Shown in pieces: positions 1-9,702 of a stretch of DNA of 64,000 nt. Below the pieces are notes generated by a model. That model saw only the letters and a program-made list of their open reading frames with translations. It searched no databases and had not been told where the DNA came from. The translations under genes and the position numbers were made by a program. Source of the stretch: AP-15 sp963781215 (lineage in GTDB: Bacteria; Pseudomonadota; Alphaproteobacteria; ATCC43930; CGMCC-115725). Within the stretch, counting starts at the first letter, position 1. Each line of letters begins with the position of its first letter. The stretch spans positions 1-64,000 of the forward strand of contig CAWAFE010000041.1 of NCBI GenBank assembly GCA_963781215.1. Direction: 5' to 3'.

Positions 1-757
1 TGGCGGCGGCTCTCATCGGTTGATGCGCGCGAAGGAATGTGCGCACCCGGTTGATCATGCGCTGCTTCAGCTCCTGCGGCTCCCTCCACGGGAACACCGT
101 AATCTCGGAGTTGGGCGCCAGCGAGGCGACGTCGATCGAGGTCTGCAGCGGGTGGGCCGGGGTGTCGTCTGGCAGGACCAGCATTGGCGTCCGGCAGTTC
201 TTAATGAAGTCGCGCGACACGCTGTACAGGAAATCGGGATTCACTCGATACAAATTGTGCAAGTACTGCTCGACTTGCGCCATGTTGAGATCGGGCCGGC
301 GCGGCAGCAATTCCGGCGCCCAGACATCCTTGCCGGAATTGTACATGTAGTCCGGGAGTTCCGGCCGGTGCCCGACACTCTGGCAAAATACGGCGGCGGC
401 GACGCGCCCGGGCGCTCGCTGCAAGAGCTTCCCGGCAAAACAGCCGCCGATGCAGTAGCCCATATAGAAGAACTCTCGGATGCCGAGGTGGTCCATCAGC
501 CCGAGCTGGTCGTCGGCGAAGGCCTCCCACGGGTCGCCGGTCGGGATCGGGCCGGTCGATTCACCGCCGTTCGCGTTGCGCTGATCCATCGTGATGCAGC
601 GGAAATCATTCTTGAAGGCCTCCATAGCGTTGATCACGGCGGTCGACCAATTGCTAACCCGTGAGTTCAGGCCCCCGCCGGGGGTGACCAACAGCGGGAA
701 GCCGGAGCCGGCCTCCTCGTAGCGGATGCGGACGTCGCCTTTTTGGTAGAACGGCAT
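1..757 (-). CDS. alpha/beta-fold hydrolase (3' end cut by window edge)
   Basis: About 252 codons are visible, with no stop before the left edge. The start ATG at 757 follows an AAGGAGAG Shine-Dalgarno site. The protein begins MPFYQKGDVRIRYEEAGSG and continues with a PGGG oxyanion-type turn near residue 28, as in the alpha/beta hydrolase fold. The nucleophile elbow near residue 96 reads GYCIGG, so the nucleophile is Cys rather than Ser, as in dienelactone hydrolases. An Asp-rich turn (LPDDTPAH) and a late strand before the C-terminal helix fit the fold. A catalytic His cannot be confirmed: a His lies in the DDTPAHP turn, but the usual C-terminal His may be beyond the edge. The gene is divergent from the CoA transferase at 984 across 226 bp, which must hold both promoters. 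The substrate is unknown. Fold assignment is confident; function is not. Confidence 0.85.
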   Translation of the reverse strand, partial: MPFYQKGDVRIRYEEAGSGFPLLVTPGGGLNSRVSNWSTAVINAMEAFKNDFRCITMDQRNANGGESTGPIPTGDPWEAFADDQLGLMDHLGIREFFYMGYCIGGCFAGKLLQRAPGRVAAAVFCQSVGHRPELPDYMYNSGKDVWAPELLPRRPDLNMAQVEQYLHNLYRVNPDFLYSVSRDFIKNCRTPMLVLPDDTPAHPLQTSIDVASLAPNSEITVFPWREPQELKQRMINRVRTFLRAHQPMRAAA

Positions 758-983
758 GGCTGTCTCTCCTTGCTTAGTGGGAAGTCGCGGGTCCCGACGC
801 GTCTCGGCCCAGAGTTCAGCCCAATTTTCGCATCCGCTCAAGCCCGTTGCGGTACCGGCTGCCCGTAAGCCTCCCCGGCATCTTCGAGGATCGACCGCAT
901 CGGCCGGGAAGGGTAGGATCAGATCTGCCCTGTTGATGGGCGCCACGCGCGCGGCAAGTCGCATAAAGAGGAGAACGAAGAAC

Positions 984-2363
984 ATGGCGCATGATCCAAG
1001 GCTAATCAAACACGAGGACTCAATCGGGGATTTAAAACCAGCCATTCCGGACTGGATCAAGACCCTGAAGCGGCCGGCGACGCCGTGCGTTGTCCCCGCC
1101 TTCGGGCCGCTCGAAGGGATTCGCGTGGTCGGCACCGGCCAGCTGATCGCGCAGCCCTATATCGGCACGAAGCTCGCCGAATTCGGCGCGGAGGTGATCC
1201 ATATCGAACGTCCGGGCGGCGACGTGTTCCGCTTTACCGCGCCGCAATTGACCCGCGGCCCGCGGCCCCACGGCTGCGACGAGGCCGAGGTCACCAAGAA
1301 CAAATTGTCGATGGGCCTCGATCTCAAGCACGCCCGTGGGATCGAGCTCCTGATGGCGCTGTGGAAAATTTCCGACGTTTGGATGGAATCCTCGATGCCG
1401 GGCACACTCGAACGCAACGGGATCACCAACGAGCTGGCATTGGCGGTCAACCCCAGCCTCGTCATCGTGCGGGTCAGCACCTACGGGCAATACGGCAAGG
1501 AAGAATATCTCGGGCGGGCGGGCTACGACGCGATCGCGCAGGCCTATGGCGGGATGATGAACCTCACCGGCGACCCCGCCGGGCCACCGCAGCGGGCCAA
1601 GACCTACACCGGCGATTACATCACCGCGCTGACCGGATGGGCGGCGACGATGATGGCGCTCTGGGAGGTGAAGAAGAGCGGGCGCGGGCAGGTGGTCGAC
1701 CTCGCGCAATACGAAGCGGTGGCGCAGACCAATGGCAACACCCTGCCGCTCTACACCGGCGAAGGTGCCTTCTACGGACATACCGGCAACCGTCCGCCGT
1801 TCTTCCAGCCCTACGACACATTCAAATGCAGCGACGGCGGCTGGGTTTATATCGGCGCGCTTGGCGGGGCGATTTATAACCGGGTGCCCAGTTTCCTTGG
1901 ACTCGACCCGGTCGAATACAGCTATGACGCCTGCTCGAAGGACGCGGCCGCTGTGGACTCCGAGAAGGGCCGCGAACTCGATCGGCGGCTGCGCGAGTAT
2001 TGCGCGTCGCACACCGCGCTCGAGGTCGAAACCGAGTTGAATAAGGCGAAGATCGGCTGCGCGCGGGTGTTCAACACGCGCGACCAATACGAGGACGCTC
2101 ATTACGCGGCGCGCGAGATGACGGTGCCGGTGCTGGACCGCCAGTCCGGCGTGCCGATCCGCGTCTACGGCGTCGTGCCAAAAATGTCGTTGACCCCCGG
2201 GCGGATCTGGCGCGGCGCGCCGTCGATCGGGGATGATACGACCGACATTCTCGCGCATATGCTGGGCCTGTCCGAGGGGGCCATAGATAGATTATACGCC
2301 GACGGGGTCGTGCACCGCACCGAGCCGTTCACCGAACCGCAGGTCGCCGCCATCAACCCCTAA
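984..2363 (+). CDS. CaiB/BaiF family CoA transferase (class III)
   Basis: This 459-residue protein belongs to the class III CoA-transferases, which move CoA between carboxylic acids or their thioesters in the cytoplasm. I chose ATG 984 because AAGAGGAG lies just upstream; the frame is open further back but has no good ribosome site. After a roughly 40-residue lead, the family core starts at GPLEGIRVV, followed by AEFGAEVIHIE, NKLSMGLDL and the GRAGYDAIAQAYGG region. The TGDYITAL motif holds the Asp expected to form the aspartyl-CoA anhydride. Length is slightly above the usual 400, because of the N-terminal extension. Neighbours do not define the acyl substrate. Family call is firm; substrate is open. 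Confidence 0.92.
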   Translation: MAHDPRLIKHEDSIGDLKPAIPDWIKTLKRPATPCVVPAFGPLEGIRVVGTGQLIAQPYIGTKLAEFGAEVIHIERPGGDVFRFTAPQLTRGPRPHGCDEAEVTKNKLSMGLDLKHARGIELLMALWKISDVWMESSMPGTLERNGITNELALAVNPSLVIVRVSTYGQYGKEEYLGRAGYDAIAQAYGGMMNLTGDPAGPPQRAKTYTGDYITALTGWAATMMALWEVKKSGRGQVVDLAQYEAVAQTNGNTLPLYTGEGAFYGHTGNRPPFFQPYDTFKCSDGGWVYIGALGGAIYNRVPSFLGLDPVEYSYDACSKDAAAVDSEKGRELDRRLREYCASHTALEVETELNKAKIGCARVFNTRDQYEDAHYAAREMTVPVLDRQSGVPIRVYGVVPKMSLTPGRIWRGAPSIGDDTTDILAHMLGLSEGAIDRLYADGVVHRTEPFTEPQVAAINP

Positions 2364-2523
2364 TGTTTCGATCGAGAAGCGCGCGGTATCGACCAATTCG
2401 CTGTCCCGGCCCACGGGTCCGGCCAAGGGCCGGCCCGAGGACGGGCTCCAGCCGGGATCCACTTCGGCCGTGGATGCCGGCTTTCACGACACCAGCCAGC
2501 ACCCCGATCGTGACCGGCACGAT

Positions 2524-2619
2524 CTTCATCTTCGTGAGCAGGTTGGCGTCGAGGACGATCGTGCGCCGCGATACCTTCCACGCGCCCTTCACCTTGCGTG
2601 GCACGCCCTCGCGGCAGCC
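2524..2619 (-). pseudogene. fragment of ring-hydroxylating dioxygenase beta subunit
   Basis: On the minus strand about 32 codons read GCREGVPRKVKGAWKVS followed by RRTIVLDANLLTK. This matches the C-terminal end of aromatic-ring-hydroxylating dioxygenase beta (SnoaL-like) subunits, whose consensus there is close to GRRED-LLRKV-GAWKVARRTI-LDAN. No start or upstream domain is present. A second fragment of the same family lies at 6697-6905 and the two share about 55 similar bases (2572-2630 versus 6736-6790), so they bracket the two serine hydrolases. Assignment is by remembered family consensus. Confidence 0.6.
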
Positions 2620-2845
2620 GGAGAGGCCCCCCACCCTTCCCTCCCCCGTGATCCCCGGGTCATGCCCGGAGAGGAGGGGTCAAGGAGGGGGCGGTGTAGG
2701 GCGAGTGGAACCCGCGGAGGCAGCCGCGGAGCCAATGACGGGTTGCGCTGAGCTCCACCCCCCAACGAACTGCGCATGTTGCCGAGGCGCAGAGCGGTCA
2801 CAATCTCTACAGCGCCTTGATCTCGAGCGTCCGGCGCTGAAAGCA

Positions 2846-2950
2846 CTGCCGGCGCGCCGGACGACGGATTATGAGGAGACGATCGTCAGCGTCACCTCGG
2901 CGAGCGGCTTCATCCTCAAGAGGGTGTTCTACTCGGTGCGGTCGCGCCTT
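2846..2950 (+). pseudogene. fragment of IS21-family transposase (IstA)
   Basis: About 35 codons read LPARRTTDYEETIVSVTS, then SGFILKRVFYSVRSRL and a stop. This strongly resembles the middle of IS21 IstA transposases (consensus TDYEE-IV-VTS-GGF-LRKVFYTVPSRLIGHRLRV). The similarity stops exactly where the family continues with IGHRLRV. No terminal repeats or IstB gene are visible. It is a dead scrap that marks past transposon activity in this zone. Confidence 0.6.
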
Positions 2951-3547
2951 TGACCGGCGCCGCGGTGGCAAAGCCCAGCGCTTTTGCGCGCCCGACCACC
3001 GCGCGGCGTTCCACGCGAATGCCCGCCGTTTGGCCGAGCATGCCATGGCGGCCAGTCTTCTCTCGGCCGCCGGTCTACGGCACGTGCCCGTGGCGGCGTT
3101 TGGTCGCGAGGAGGGCAGGGATACGCCCTGAGGCGAGAAGGCGCATCAGAGCAACGCGCACGTTGCGGGAAGCATCTTCCGCGAGCGGATGGGTGAGACT
3201 GAGACGCTCCCTCGGGCCTTGGAGGCTGAAAACCCGTCAAAATTCCCGTCCGTAAATCATTTCAGGTTGCCGGACCTCCTCTGTCTCTTCTGCCGGCGGC
3301 GTGGGTCAGTGGCTTGTCCTCGACCTTCATCGGCGTCTCGAAGATCAGGGCCGCGCGGCGGACCGGAACGGGCTGCGCGCTGGTATGTCCGCTGCACCTT
3401 TAATGACGGTCGCTCCGGTGGCGGCCGGCGTCACGTCTCTGACGTGCCAACAGCGGATGTCATACCTTAGACTTGCACGACGTCAGCCCAAAACGTAGGA
3501 AGATCCCCTGATTGGCGCCCGACAGCCCCCTGAAGCGATGCCGAGGG

Positions 3548-4858
3548 TCAGCGATCCGCTCTTAAGGCGGTGGCGATCCGGTTGGAGCTGTCAAAGGCGG
3601 AATCGGCTTCGATCAAGGGCGCAACGACCTCTATCGCGAAGTCGTTGCCGTGACCGGGCAGATACACGCTGTTGCTAGAGAACCCGCGAATGTTTCCTCC
3701 GTGCCCGAATCCCGGCCCGACGTCGTAGCGATAGATTTGAAGGCCCAGCCCGTAGCCGGTCCAATGTTGCCGGACAGCAGAAGGGAATTTGGTGTTCTTT
3801 GAAATCGCTTCGACCGACTGCAGGGTGGCCTGCTGCATCAACTTCCGATGGGGCTCGTCGAGAACATCGTCGCTCGCTATAAGCTTCATCATCCAGGACG
3901 TCATGTCCTCGGCGGTCGAAACGATGCCGCCATCAGACCACGCGAGCTTGCGCTCGTTGTTCGCGTAGTATTCCGTCATCGGCAGATAAGCGGGCGGCCT
4001 CTTTCCCAGACACACGGCTTCGCTCGCTCGCTTGACGGCCGGGGGGCTGAACGGTCCCGGCGGCGCAATCCCCTCGCACCAGAGAAAGTAGCTCGTCTGG
4101 GGCGCAGGACCCGATTGATGTCCGTTCAGGTACGTGTGGTTCAGCCCAACCGGACGGAAAAACCGGCGCTCGAGCTCATTGGCGTATGAATTTCCCGTAG
4201 CCGCCTCGACGACGAGGCCAAGGATCTGATAGCCCGTGTTCGAGTATGCCCAACCAGCGTCGGGCTCGAACAACGGCGGGAGCGGGCGAGCGAACGCGAT
4301 CACCTCCTCAGGCGTAGGATGCCAATCTGGATCGAGCTCGCGCTCGGCGAATGCTTCCGAGTCCTCGTAGTCGGGAATCCCCGCCGTGTGCGCCAGCAGC
4401 AACCTCAGGGTAATGTTCTTGCCGTTGGGCCAGCGGATAACGTCTCTCCAGCGCTGATCGGCCAGTGTATCGTTGATGCTGAGTATTCCCTCCTGGTCCA
4501 ATTGCAGGATGAGCGCCGCAGTAAATGACTTCGTGGAGCTGGCAATGCTCACCGCGGCAGATGCCGGGGCTCCGCCAGGATCAGGGCTTACGTAGCCACG
4601 GTATCCGGCGCTGTCTCGAACGCCGACGAGCACATACGGCAAAGGTGGGTAGCGCCCGAAAACTTCGCCCTGCCGCTCGGTAGAGGGCTGATCGGTCCCG
4701 GGGAGCCCCGAGAACGCTGCGTTCTGGTTGAACTCCCGTATGTAGGTCATCGCCCGATCGATGAGGGCAGACTTTCCCACAAATGTCGAATTGCTGGAGG
4801 CGACCGAGGACGCGGCGGCAAGCAACGCGACCGCGGATGTCACCGACAACCCTTTCAT
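3548..4858 (-). CDS. serine hydrolase, beta-lactamase/class C family (exported)
   Basis: A 436-residue exported serine hydrolase of the class C beta-lactamase/D-Ala-D-Ala-carboxypeptidase-like superfamily. ATG 4858 is preferred to the upstream TTG at 4873 because GGAG lies 9 bases before it and the protein then starts with a clean signal peptide (MKGLSVTSAVALLAAASSVA). The SxxK nucleophile motif is SSTK in IASSTKSFTAA, the YxN motif is YSNTGY, and a GHGG motif near the C-terminus takes the place of KTG. These proteins act in the periplasm as esterases, peptidases or carboxypeptidases, so the substrate is unspecified. The next gene downstream in orientation (4981-6574) is another member on the same strand, though clearly divergent from it. 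Confidence 0.88.
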   Translation of the reverse strand: MKGLSVTSAVALLAAASSVASSNSTFVGKSALIDRAMTYIREFNQNAAFSGLPGTDQPSTERQGEVFGRYPPLPYVLVGVRDSAGYRGYVSPDPGGAPASAAVSIASSTKSFTAALILQLDQEGILSINDTLADQRWRDVIRWPNGKNITLRLLLAHTAGIPDYEDSEAFAERELDPDWHPTPEEVIAFARPLPPLFEPDAGWAYSNTGYQILGLVVEAATGNSYANELERRFFRPVGLNHTYLNGHQSGPAPQTSYFLWCEGIAPPGPFSPPAVKRASEAVCLGKRPPAYLPMTEYYANNERKLAWSDGGIVSTAEDMTSWMMKLIASDDVLDEPHRKLMQQATLQSVEAISKNTKFPSAVRQHWTGYGLGLQIYRYDVGPGFGHGGNIRGFSSNSVYLPGHGNDFAIEVVAPLIEADSAFDSSNRIATALRADR

Positions 4859-4980
4859 GAGGCTAAACTCCAACTGGACTCGCCGGAAATCACCAGCTCG
4901 GCCGGGGCGGCAGTGGTGCGCAATGTGCGCTTAAAATGGTTGCGCCCCCGCCGGAGGAAGCCACAACGAAGGACGCGAGC

Positions 4981-6574
4981 CTACTCGCGCTTGAACTCGT
5001 ATGCCTGCCCGCTCGCGAAGGTGAGCCGAAGGATGGTGGGCTTGCCGTCCTTGTCGCTCTGAAATTGGGCGAAAGCACTCGGCAGCGGGCCCAAATTGGC
5101 GGCCACAGCCGCAAATCTCCCTTCCGGCAGCAACGTCGCGGTGTAGACGCCGCCGTTCCATCCGTCGAGGCGCAGCTTGGCGCCGGTCCCGAGCAGCTCG
5201 AGCGTCGCCATATCGCCATCTGTCCGCAGGACGGCTTTGCCGAACCCGGGATTGGCGAAACCACCGGCGAGCGGGGCGAGCTGCGGCGACGGCTGCGGAT
5301 CGTTCGGCCTCGAATACTGCTTCACGTTGTCGGCATAGTCCGTCTTGGCGAGGGCCAAATTTTTTGCTGCCTGGTCGGCCATCGGGTTGCCGAGGAGACG
5401 GTCGATGGTCCACAGGCCGATCGCGTCCGGCATGCCGACATTCGCCTGGTTGGTGAGGACGACGACGCCGAGCTTGCGATCGAGCTGGAGAATAACCATC
5501 GCGCCGAAGCTGTGGGTTCCGCCGTTGTGCGCGACGATGGCGCCGTTCGGGGTCTGCTGAACGACCCAGCCGAGCGCGTAGGACGCCTTGTCGCTGATGG
5601 CTACCTTCGGCGTGCGCGTATAGCCGAGGTTCTCGGCCGAGACGATGCGCTTCCCGTCGGGTGTGGTGCCGCCGGCGAGCTGCAGGCTCACCCATTTGGC
5701 CATGTCCTCGATGTTCGAGTTGATGTCCCCGGCCCCGTCGTATGTATAGGGGAAATCTTCGAACGGAACCTCGACGCTTCCCTCGGCGGTATAGCGGTAG
5801 CCCTGCGCGTGGTTGGCTTGGGCAGTGATCGCCGCCCCGCTGTAGGTGCTGTCCTTCATGCCGAGCGGGTCGAGGATGTCGCTCTGCAGCACGGCGTTCC
5901 AATCCGCGGCACCTTCGGCTTTGGCAACGACGCGACCGGCAAGAATGTGGGTGATGTTGGTGTAGGCGAAGGTCGTGCGGAAGCTCGACACGGGTTCGAC
6001 GTCTCGCAAGGAGCGGATCAGGGTCGATCGGTCGAAGCCCAGCGCGCCGAAATCGTCGTTGACGTAGGGCGGCAGCCCAGAGCGCTGTGCCAGCAGGTCA
6101 AAAAAGCGGAACTCCCGCGTGACCCATGGGTCGCGCAGCTGGAAGCCGGGGTCGAGGTCGGCGACCCGGTCGTCCCAATGAAGCTTGCCCCGGTCGACGG
6201 CGATCGCCATCGTCGCGGCTAGAAACGCCTTTGTCGTCGACCCGATCTGAAAAATGGTCTGCGTGATCGACCGGCGCCCCGCCCTTGCTGCGGACGCCAA
6301 AGCCTTTGGCGTAAACGAGCTTGTCGCCGGCGACGATGCCGATCGCGAGGCCGGGCACGTCGAAGGCTTTCATGTTGGTGGCGATATAGTCCTCGAGGCT
6401 TGGGACAAGCGCCTGGACCCGCTGTTCGATCGATGCTTCGGGAGGTGTCGCCTCGGCTGCGGCGGCGGTTTCAATCGCAATGGGAAACGCGACAGAGGCC
6501 GCGAAAAGTGCGGTTGCCCAGCCTGGCGAGCCAAGGGCGGAATGCGCCCGATTCGAGCGCAGCGTGACGGGCAT
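4981..6574 (-). CDS. serine hydrolase with DUF3471-like C-terminus (one frame break)
   Basis: Two overlapping frames together encode one roughly 530-residue exported serine hydrolase. ATG 6574 has GAGG 5-8 bases upstream and starts a signal peptide. The N-terminal frame runs to VDHADHF and the C-terminal frame resumes at FQIGSTTKAFLAA. Removing one T from the T5 run (plus-strand A5 at 6250-6254) restores VDHADHFQIGSTTK exactly, including the SxxK nucleophile motif. A YxN-type motif (YTNITH) and HNGGTHSFG follow. The last roughly 100 residues resemble the DUF3471 domain found after this catalytic domain. With the frame restored, all catalytic motifs are intact, so I treat it as a gene rather than a pseudogene. 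Substrate is unknown. Confidence 0.82.
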
Positions 6575-6696
6575 CTGAACCTCACCAGCCGTTGGGCGGG
6601 ACGGAGATCGTCGATTATCGCAATCTAGACGTGGCGGAAGGGTAGGCAATCAAAATCTCCTGGAAAGGCGGACCGCGAAAGACCGCGAAGGTATTG

Positions 6697-6905
6697 TCAT
6701 GCTTCGCAGCGCGCCAGTGGCTGGAAGGGCCGGGCAACCTTCCATGCGCCGTTCACCTTGCGCAGCAAATCCTCGCGGCGACCGAGAGGAGCTGGTGGTC
6801 GGTCTCCAGGTGCGAGCGGTAGACCAGGAATGCGGTCCGGGTCGCGACCTCGCCATTGTCGAGCGGCGTCGCTTCGAGATTGCCGATCCGCTCGCCGATT
6901 GAGCC
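6697..6905 (-). pseudogene. fragment of ring-hydroxylating dioxygenase beta subunit
   Basis: The minus strand reads GERIGNLEATPLDNGEVATR, then TAFLVYRSHLETDHQLLSV, and after a frame break near 6776-6783 continues REDLLRKVNGAWKVA. This is the C-terminal half of an aromatic-ring-hydroxylating dioxygenase beta subunit. The expected RTI-LDAN ending is replaced by PFQPLARCEA and a stop. The catalytic alpha subunit is absent. The fragment butts against an unrelated, oppositely oriented binding-protein fragment at about 6906, indicating a recombination joint. Confidence 0.65.
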
Positions 6906-6907
6906 GC

Positions 6908-7646
6908 TGGTCCTACGCGGCCTACATCCTGAAGAACAAGCCCGACGGCAAGATTGGCGTCCTCTATCAGAACGACGATTTCGGCAAGGACTATCTGAAG
7001 GGGCTGGTCGACGGGCTCGGCGACAAGGCCGCGTCAATGATTAAGGTCAAGGATTTCCTACGAGACGACGGACACGACTGTCGACTCGCAGATCGTCGAC
7101 CTAAAGGCGGCGGGCTGCGACGTCCTCTTCACCGTCGCGATCCCCAAATTCGGCGCCCAGGCGATCAGAAAGGTGGCCGAGATCGAATGGAAGCCGTTGC
7201 ACATCCTAAACGGCATCGCCTCGTCCGTCGGGGTGACGCTGAAGCCGGCCGGCCTTGAAAACGCCAAGGGCATCATCACCGACAATTCCTTCAAGGATTC
7301 CACCGATCCCGAATGGCACAACGATGCGGGCTACAAATCGTGGGCCTCGTTCATGGACCGGTATTATCCGAACGGCGACAAGAGCGACAATGGCACCGTC
7401 TACGGCCCGTCGGTTGCCGCGACGACCGTCCAGGTGCTGAAGCAGTGCGGCGATGAGCTGACCCGCGAGAACGTGATGAAGCAGGCGGCCAGCCTGCATC
7501 ATTTCGAACTGCCGATGCTGCTGCCCGGCATCACGATCGACACCAGCCCGACCAACTTCGCGCCGATCCGGCAGGCCCAGATGAGGCGATTCGACGGCGA
7601 GCGCTATGTTCCATTCGGTCCCGTCCTGACCGGCGCGATCGGGTGA
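6908..7646 (+). pseudogene. 5'-truncated branched-chain amino acid type ABC binding protein
   Basis: The C-terminal half of a periplasmic type I binding protein of the LivJ/LivK (Leu/Ile/Val-binding) family. It begins abruptly with WSYAAYILKNKPDGK, continues IGVLYQNDDFGKDYLKGL, and after an apparent extra base near 7056-7058 goes on as YETTDTTVDSQIVDLKAAG to a natural end at 7646. Signal peptide, first lobe and start codon are missing. Membrane and ATPase partners are absent nearby; the liv operon at 27.6-32.5 kb encodes its own, only distantly similar, binding protein. The 5' break coincides with the dioxygenase beta fragment, so truncation came with rearrangement. Confidence 0.8.
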
Positions 7647-7994
7647 TCGCAGGCGGGAAGGGTCGGTTTCCCGGCGGACGCGCCAGCCCTCGGCCCCTGC
7701 GATCGCCGAACGCCAGTGCGCTAAAAAAGGTCTGTTCTGCCGGCTGCGAGCGCATCAATTCCGACAGCACGTTCGTGCGAGGACGATCACCGCTCGAAGC
7801 GCGGCGGCTCGCCGACCGGCGGCTGCGGCTCGATCTCGTCGGCGACGGCAGGAATCGCCGGCGGATCGCGTCGGCGAGATTTGGCTCCGGCGGTCGCGGC
7901 CGCGCCGCGCACGCGCCTGGACCTGGAAGGCCGGTTCCGCCGTGGGCTGATCGACTGTCCCTCCGGCACCTGCGCAATTCCAGGGGAAGAAGGG
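7647..7994. other. intergenic stretch without a supported gene
   Basis: This 348-bp region separates the truncated binding protein from the GMC oxidoreductase. A 60-codon minus-strand frame (7787-7969) encodes a proline/arginine-rich peptide ending in PPVGEPPRFER. It lies just downstream of the oxidoreductase in the same orientation, but has no recognisable family, so I do not call it. Confidence 0.4.
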
Positions 7995-9611
7995 TTACGC
8001 CGCGAGCCTCTGCCGGGCCTCGGCGAGGATCATTGCCGCACCCTTTTCAGCGATCATGATCGTGGGGGCGTTGGTGTTTGTGGAGGTCACGGTCGGCATC
8101 ACCGAGGCGTCGATCACGCGCAGGCCGTCGAGGCCGCGGACACGCAGATGGTCGTCGACGACCGCCATCGCGTCGGCGCCCATCTTGCAGGTGCAGGTCG
8201 CGTGAAAGACGGTCGAGCCGTATTGCCGCGCGTAGTCCAACAGCTCGTCATCGGACTGGACATCCTTGCCGGGCAGGGTCTCGGCCGTGACGTATTGGGC
8301 GAGCGCCGGTGCCGCGAAGAGCCGCCGCACCGCCCGGAGGCCGCCGATCACGGCACGGCGGTCGGTGTCCTCGGACAGGTAACGCGGGTTGATCGCCGGC
8401 GCCTCGCCGGGGGTGCCCGATTTCGCCTCGATATAGCCGTGCGACAACGGCCGCATCTGCCATATGCCGCCGGTCATGCCGGGCGTATCGTCGAGCCGGC
8501 GCACCGGCCCAGGCGCGAAGCTGCCCGAGGCCAAGAGGCACTGGACGTCGGGGGTGGCCGACTCCTCCAATACCTTGATCGAGGCGGCAACCAGGGAGGC
8601 GGCGTAGGTCAGCATGCCGGTGCCGGCGAAGAGGTAGCGCAACACCTCGCCGGCAAACGGCAGACCGCGCGACTTTTCGTTCAAGGTCTTGATGCCGGCG
8701 ACGGCGCAGGTGACGCGGGCGATGTAGTGGTCCTGCAAATTACGGCCGACCCCGGGCAGCGCGTGATGGACCGGGATGCCGACGCGGCCCAAATGGTCGG
8801 GATCGCCGACGCCGGACAATTGCAGCACATGCGGCGAACCGACCGCACCCGCCGACAGGATCACCTCGCGCGCCGCCTCGGCCCGCTCCACGGCTCCGCC
8901 GCGCGCGAATTCGACGCCGATCGCGCGGGCGCCGTCGAACAGGATGCGGTGCACCAGCGCGCCGGTGATGATTTCGAGGTTGGACCGCTTCTTGGCCGGG
9001 CGCAGATAGGTGCGCGCCGCACTCTGCCGGCGCCGCCCGCGCCGGGTCTGCTGCACCCAGCCGATATTGTCGCCCGCACCTGGCGGCAGGTGGTTCACGT
9101 CCTCGTGGTATTCGAGCCCGATCTCGGTGCCGGCCTCGATCATCTTTTGGCACAGATCCGGCTTGTCGGCGGTGCGCGAGGTCAGGAGCGGTCCGCCCTT
9201 GCCGTGGAATTCGTCACCCTCGCCCTCCCAGCTCTCGGCCTTCTTGAAGTAGGGCAGCACGTCGTCCCACGACCAGCCGCGATTGCCGAGTTGGCCCCAG
9301 TGGTCGAAATCTTCCGGCTGGCCGCGGACATAGATCATGCCGTTGATCGAGCTGGAGCCGCCCAGCACCCGGCCGCGCGGGTAGAGGATGGCGCGCCCGT
9401 TGGTGCCGGGGTCGGGCTCGGCGTAATAGTTCCAGGTCAGGGTCGGGTGATCCATCAATTTCATATAGCCGGCCGGGATGTGGATGAGCGGGTTCCAGTC
9501 GCGCCCGCCGGCCTCGATCAGCAAGACCCGCGTGGCCGGATCGGCGCTCAGCCGGTTGGCCAGCACGCAGCCGGCCGAGCCCGCGCCGATGATCACGTAA
9601 TCCGCCTGCAT
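7995..9611 (-). CDS. GMC-family FAD oxidoreductase (choline dehydrogenase-like)
   Basis: A 538-residue glucose-methanol-choline family flavoprotein that oxidises an alcohol to an aldehyde with FAD. ATG 9611 is preceded by GAGGAG. The N-terminus carries the dinucleotide-binding motif IIGAGSAGCVLANRLS followed by the LLIEAGG strand. GMC signature 1 appears as GRVLGGSSSINGMIYVRG. The C-terminal block contains the catalytic His in FHATCTCKMG and the FAD-contacting segment DASVMPTVTSTNTNAPT. Length is right for BetA/AlkJ-type enzymes. No betaine aldehyde dehydrogenase or transporter lies beside it, so choline is not established as the substrate; short or aromatic alcohols are equally possible. Confidence 0.92.
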   Translation of the reverse strand: MQADYVIIGAGSAGCVLANRLSADPATRVLLIEAGGRDWNPLIHIPAGYMKLMDHPTLTWNYYAEPDPGTNGRAILYPRGRVLGGSSSINGMIYVRGQPEDFDHWGQLGNRGWSWDDVLPYFKKAESWEGEGDEFHGKGGPLLTSRTADKPDLCQKMIEAGTEIGLEYHEDVNHLPPGAGDNIGWVQQTRRGRRRQSAARTYLRPAKKRSNLEIITGALVHRILFDGARAIGVEFARGGAVERAEAAREVILSAGAVGSPHVLQLSGVGDPDHLGRVGIPVHHALPGVGRNLQDHYIARVTCAVAGIKTLNEKSRGLPFAGEVLRYLFAGTGMLTYAASLVAASIKVLEESATPDVQCLLASGSFAPGPVRRLDDTPGMTGGIWQMRPLSHGYIEAKSGTPGEAPAINPRYLSEDTDRRAVIGGLRAVRRLFAAPALAQYVTAETLPGKDVQSDDELLDYARQYGSTVFHATCTCKMGADAMAVVDDHLRVRGLDGLRVIDASVMPTVTSTNTNAPTIMIAEKGAAMILAEARQRLAA

Positions 9612-9702
9612 GCCTGTATCTCCTCAGCTCGACCCGAATCGGCGCTCCAAGTGTAATATGACGCCCTGTGTTCTGCCCAATGGTTCGGCGCGGGAGCAGC
9701 GA

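Larger units (their letters stand above)
2364..3547. other. 1.2-kb remnant-bearing intergenic region
   Basis: No intact gene is convincing here. The stretch holds two recognisable fragments listed separately: a dioxygenase beta-subunit C-terminus (minus strand, about 2524-2619) and an IS21-type transposase piece (plus strand, about 2846-2950). Around 2635-2700 it is rich in C and G runs that may fold, without a clear terminator. From 2960 to 3547 I recognise nothing; the open frames there are arginine/proline-rich in the way typical of non-coding GC-rich DNA. Confidence 0.6.

Noticed and set aside
7787..7969. 60-codon proline/arginine-rich minus-strand frame downstream of the GMC oxidoreductase
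   Set aside because: No recognisable family and low complexity; not enough to call a gene.
7881..9656. 591-codon plus-strand frame opposite the GMC oxidoreductase
   Set aside because: Antisense shadow of a well-supported gene in GC-rich DNA.
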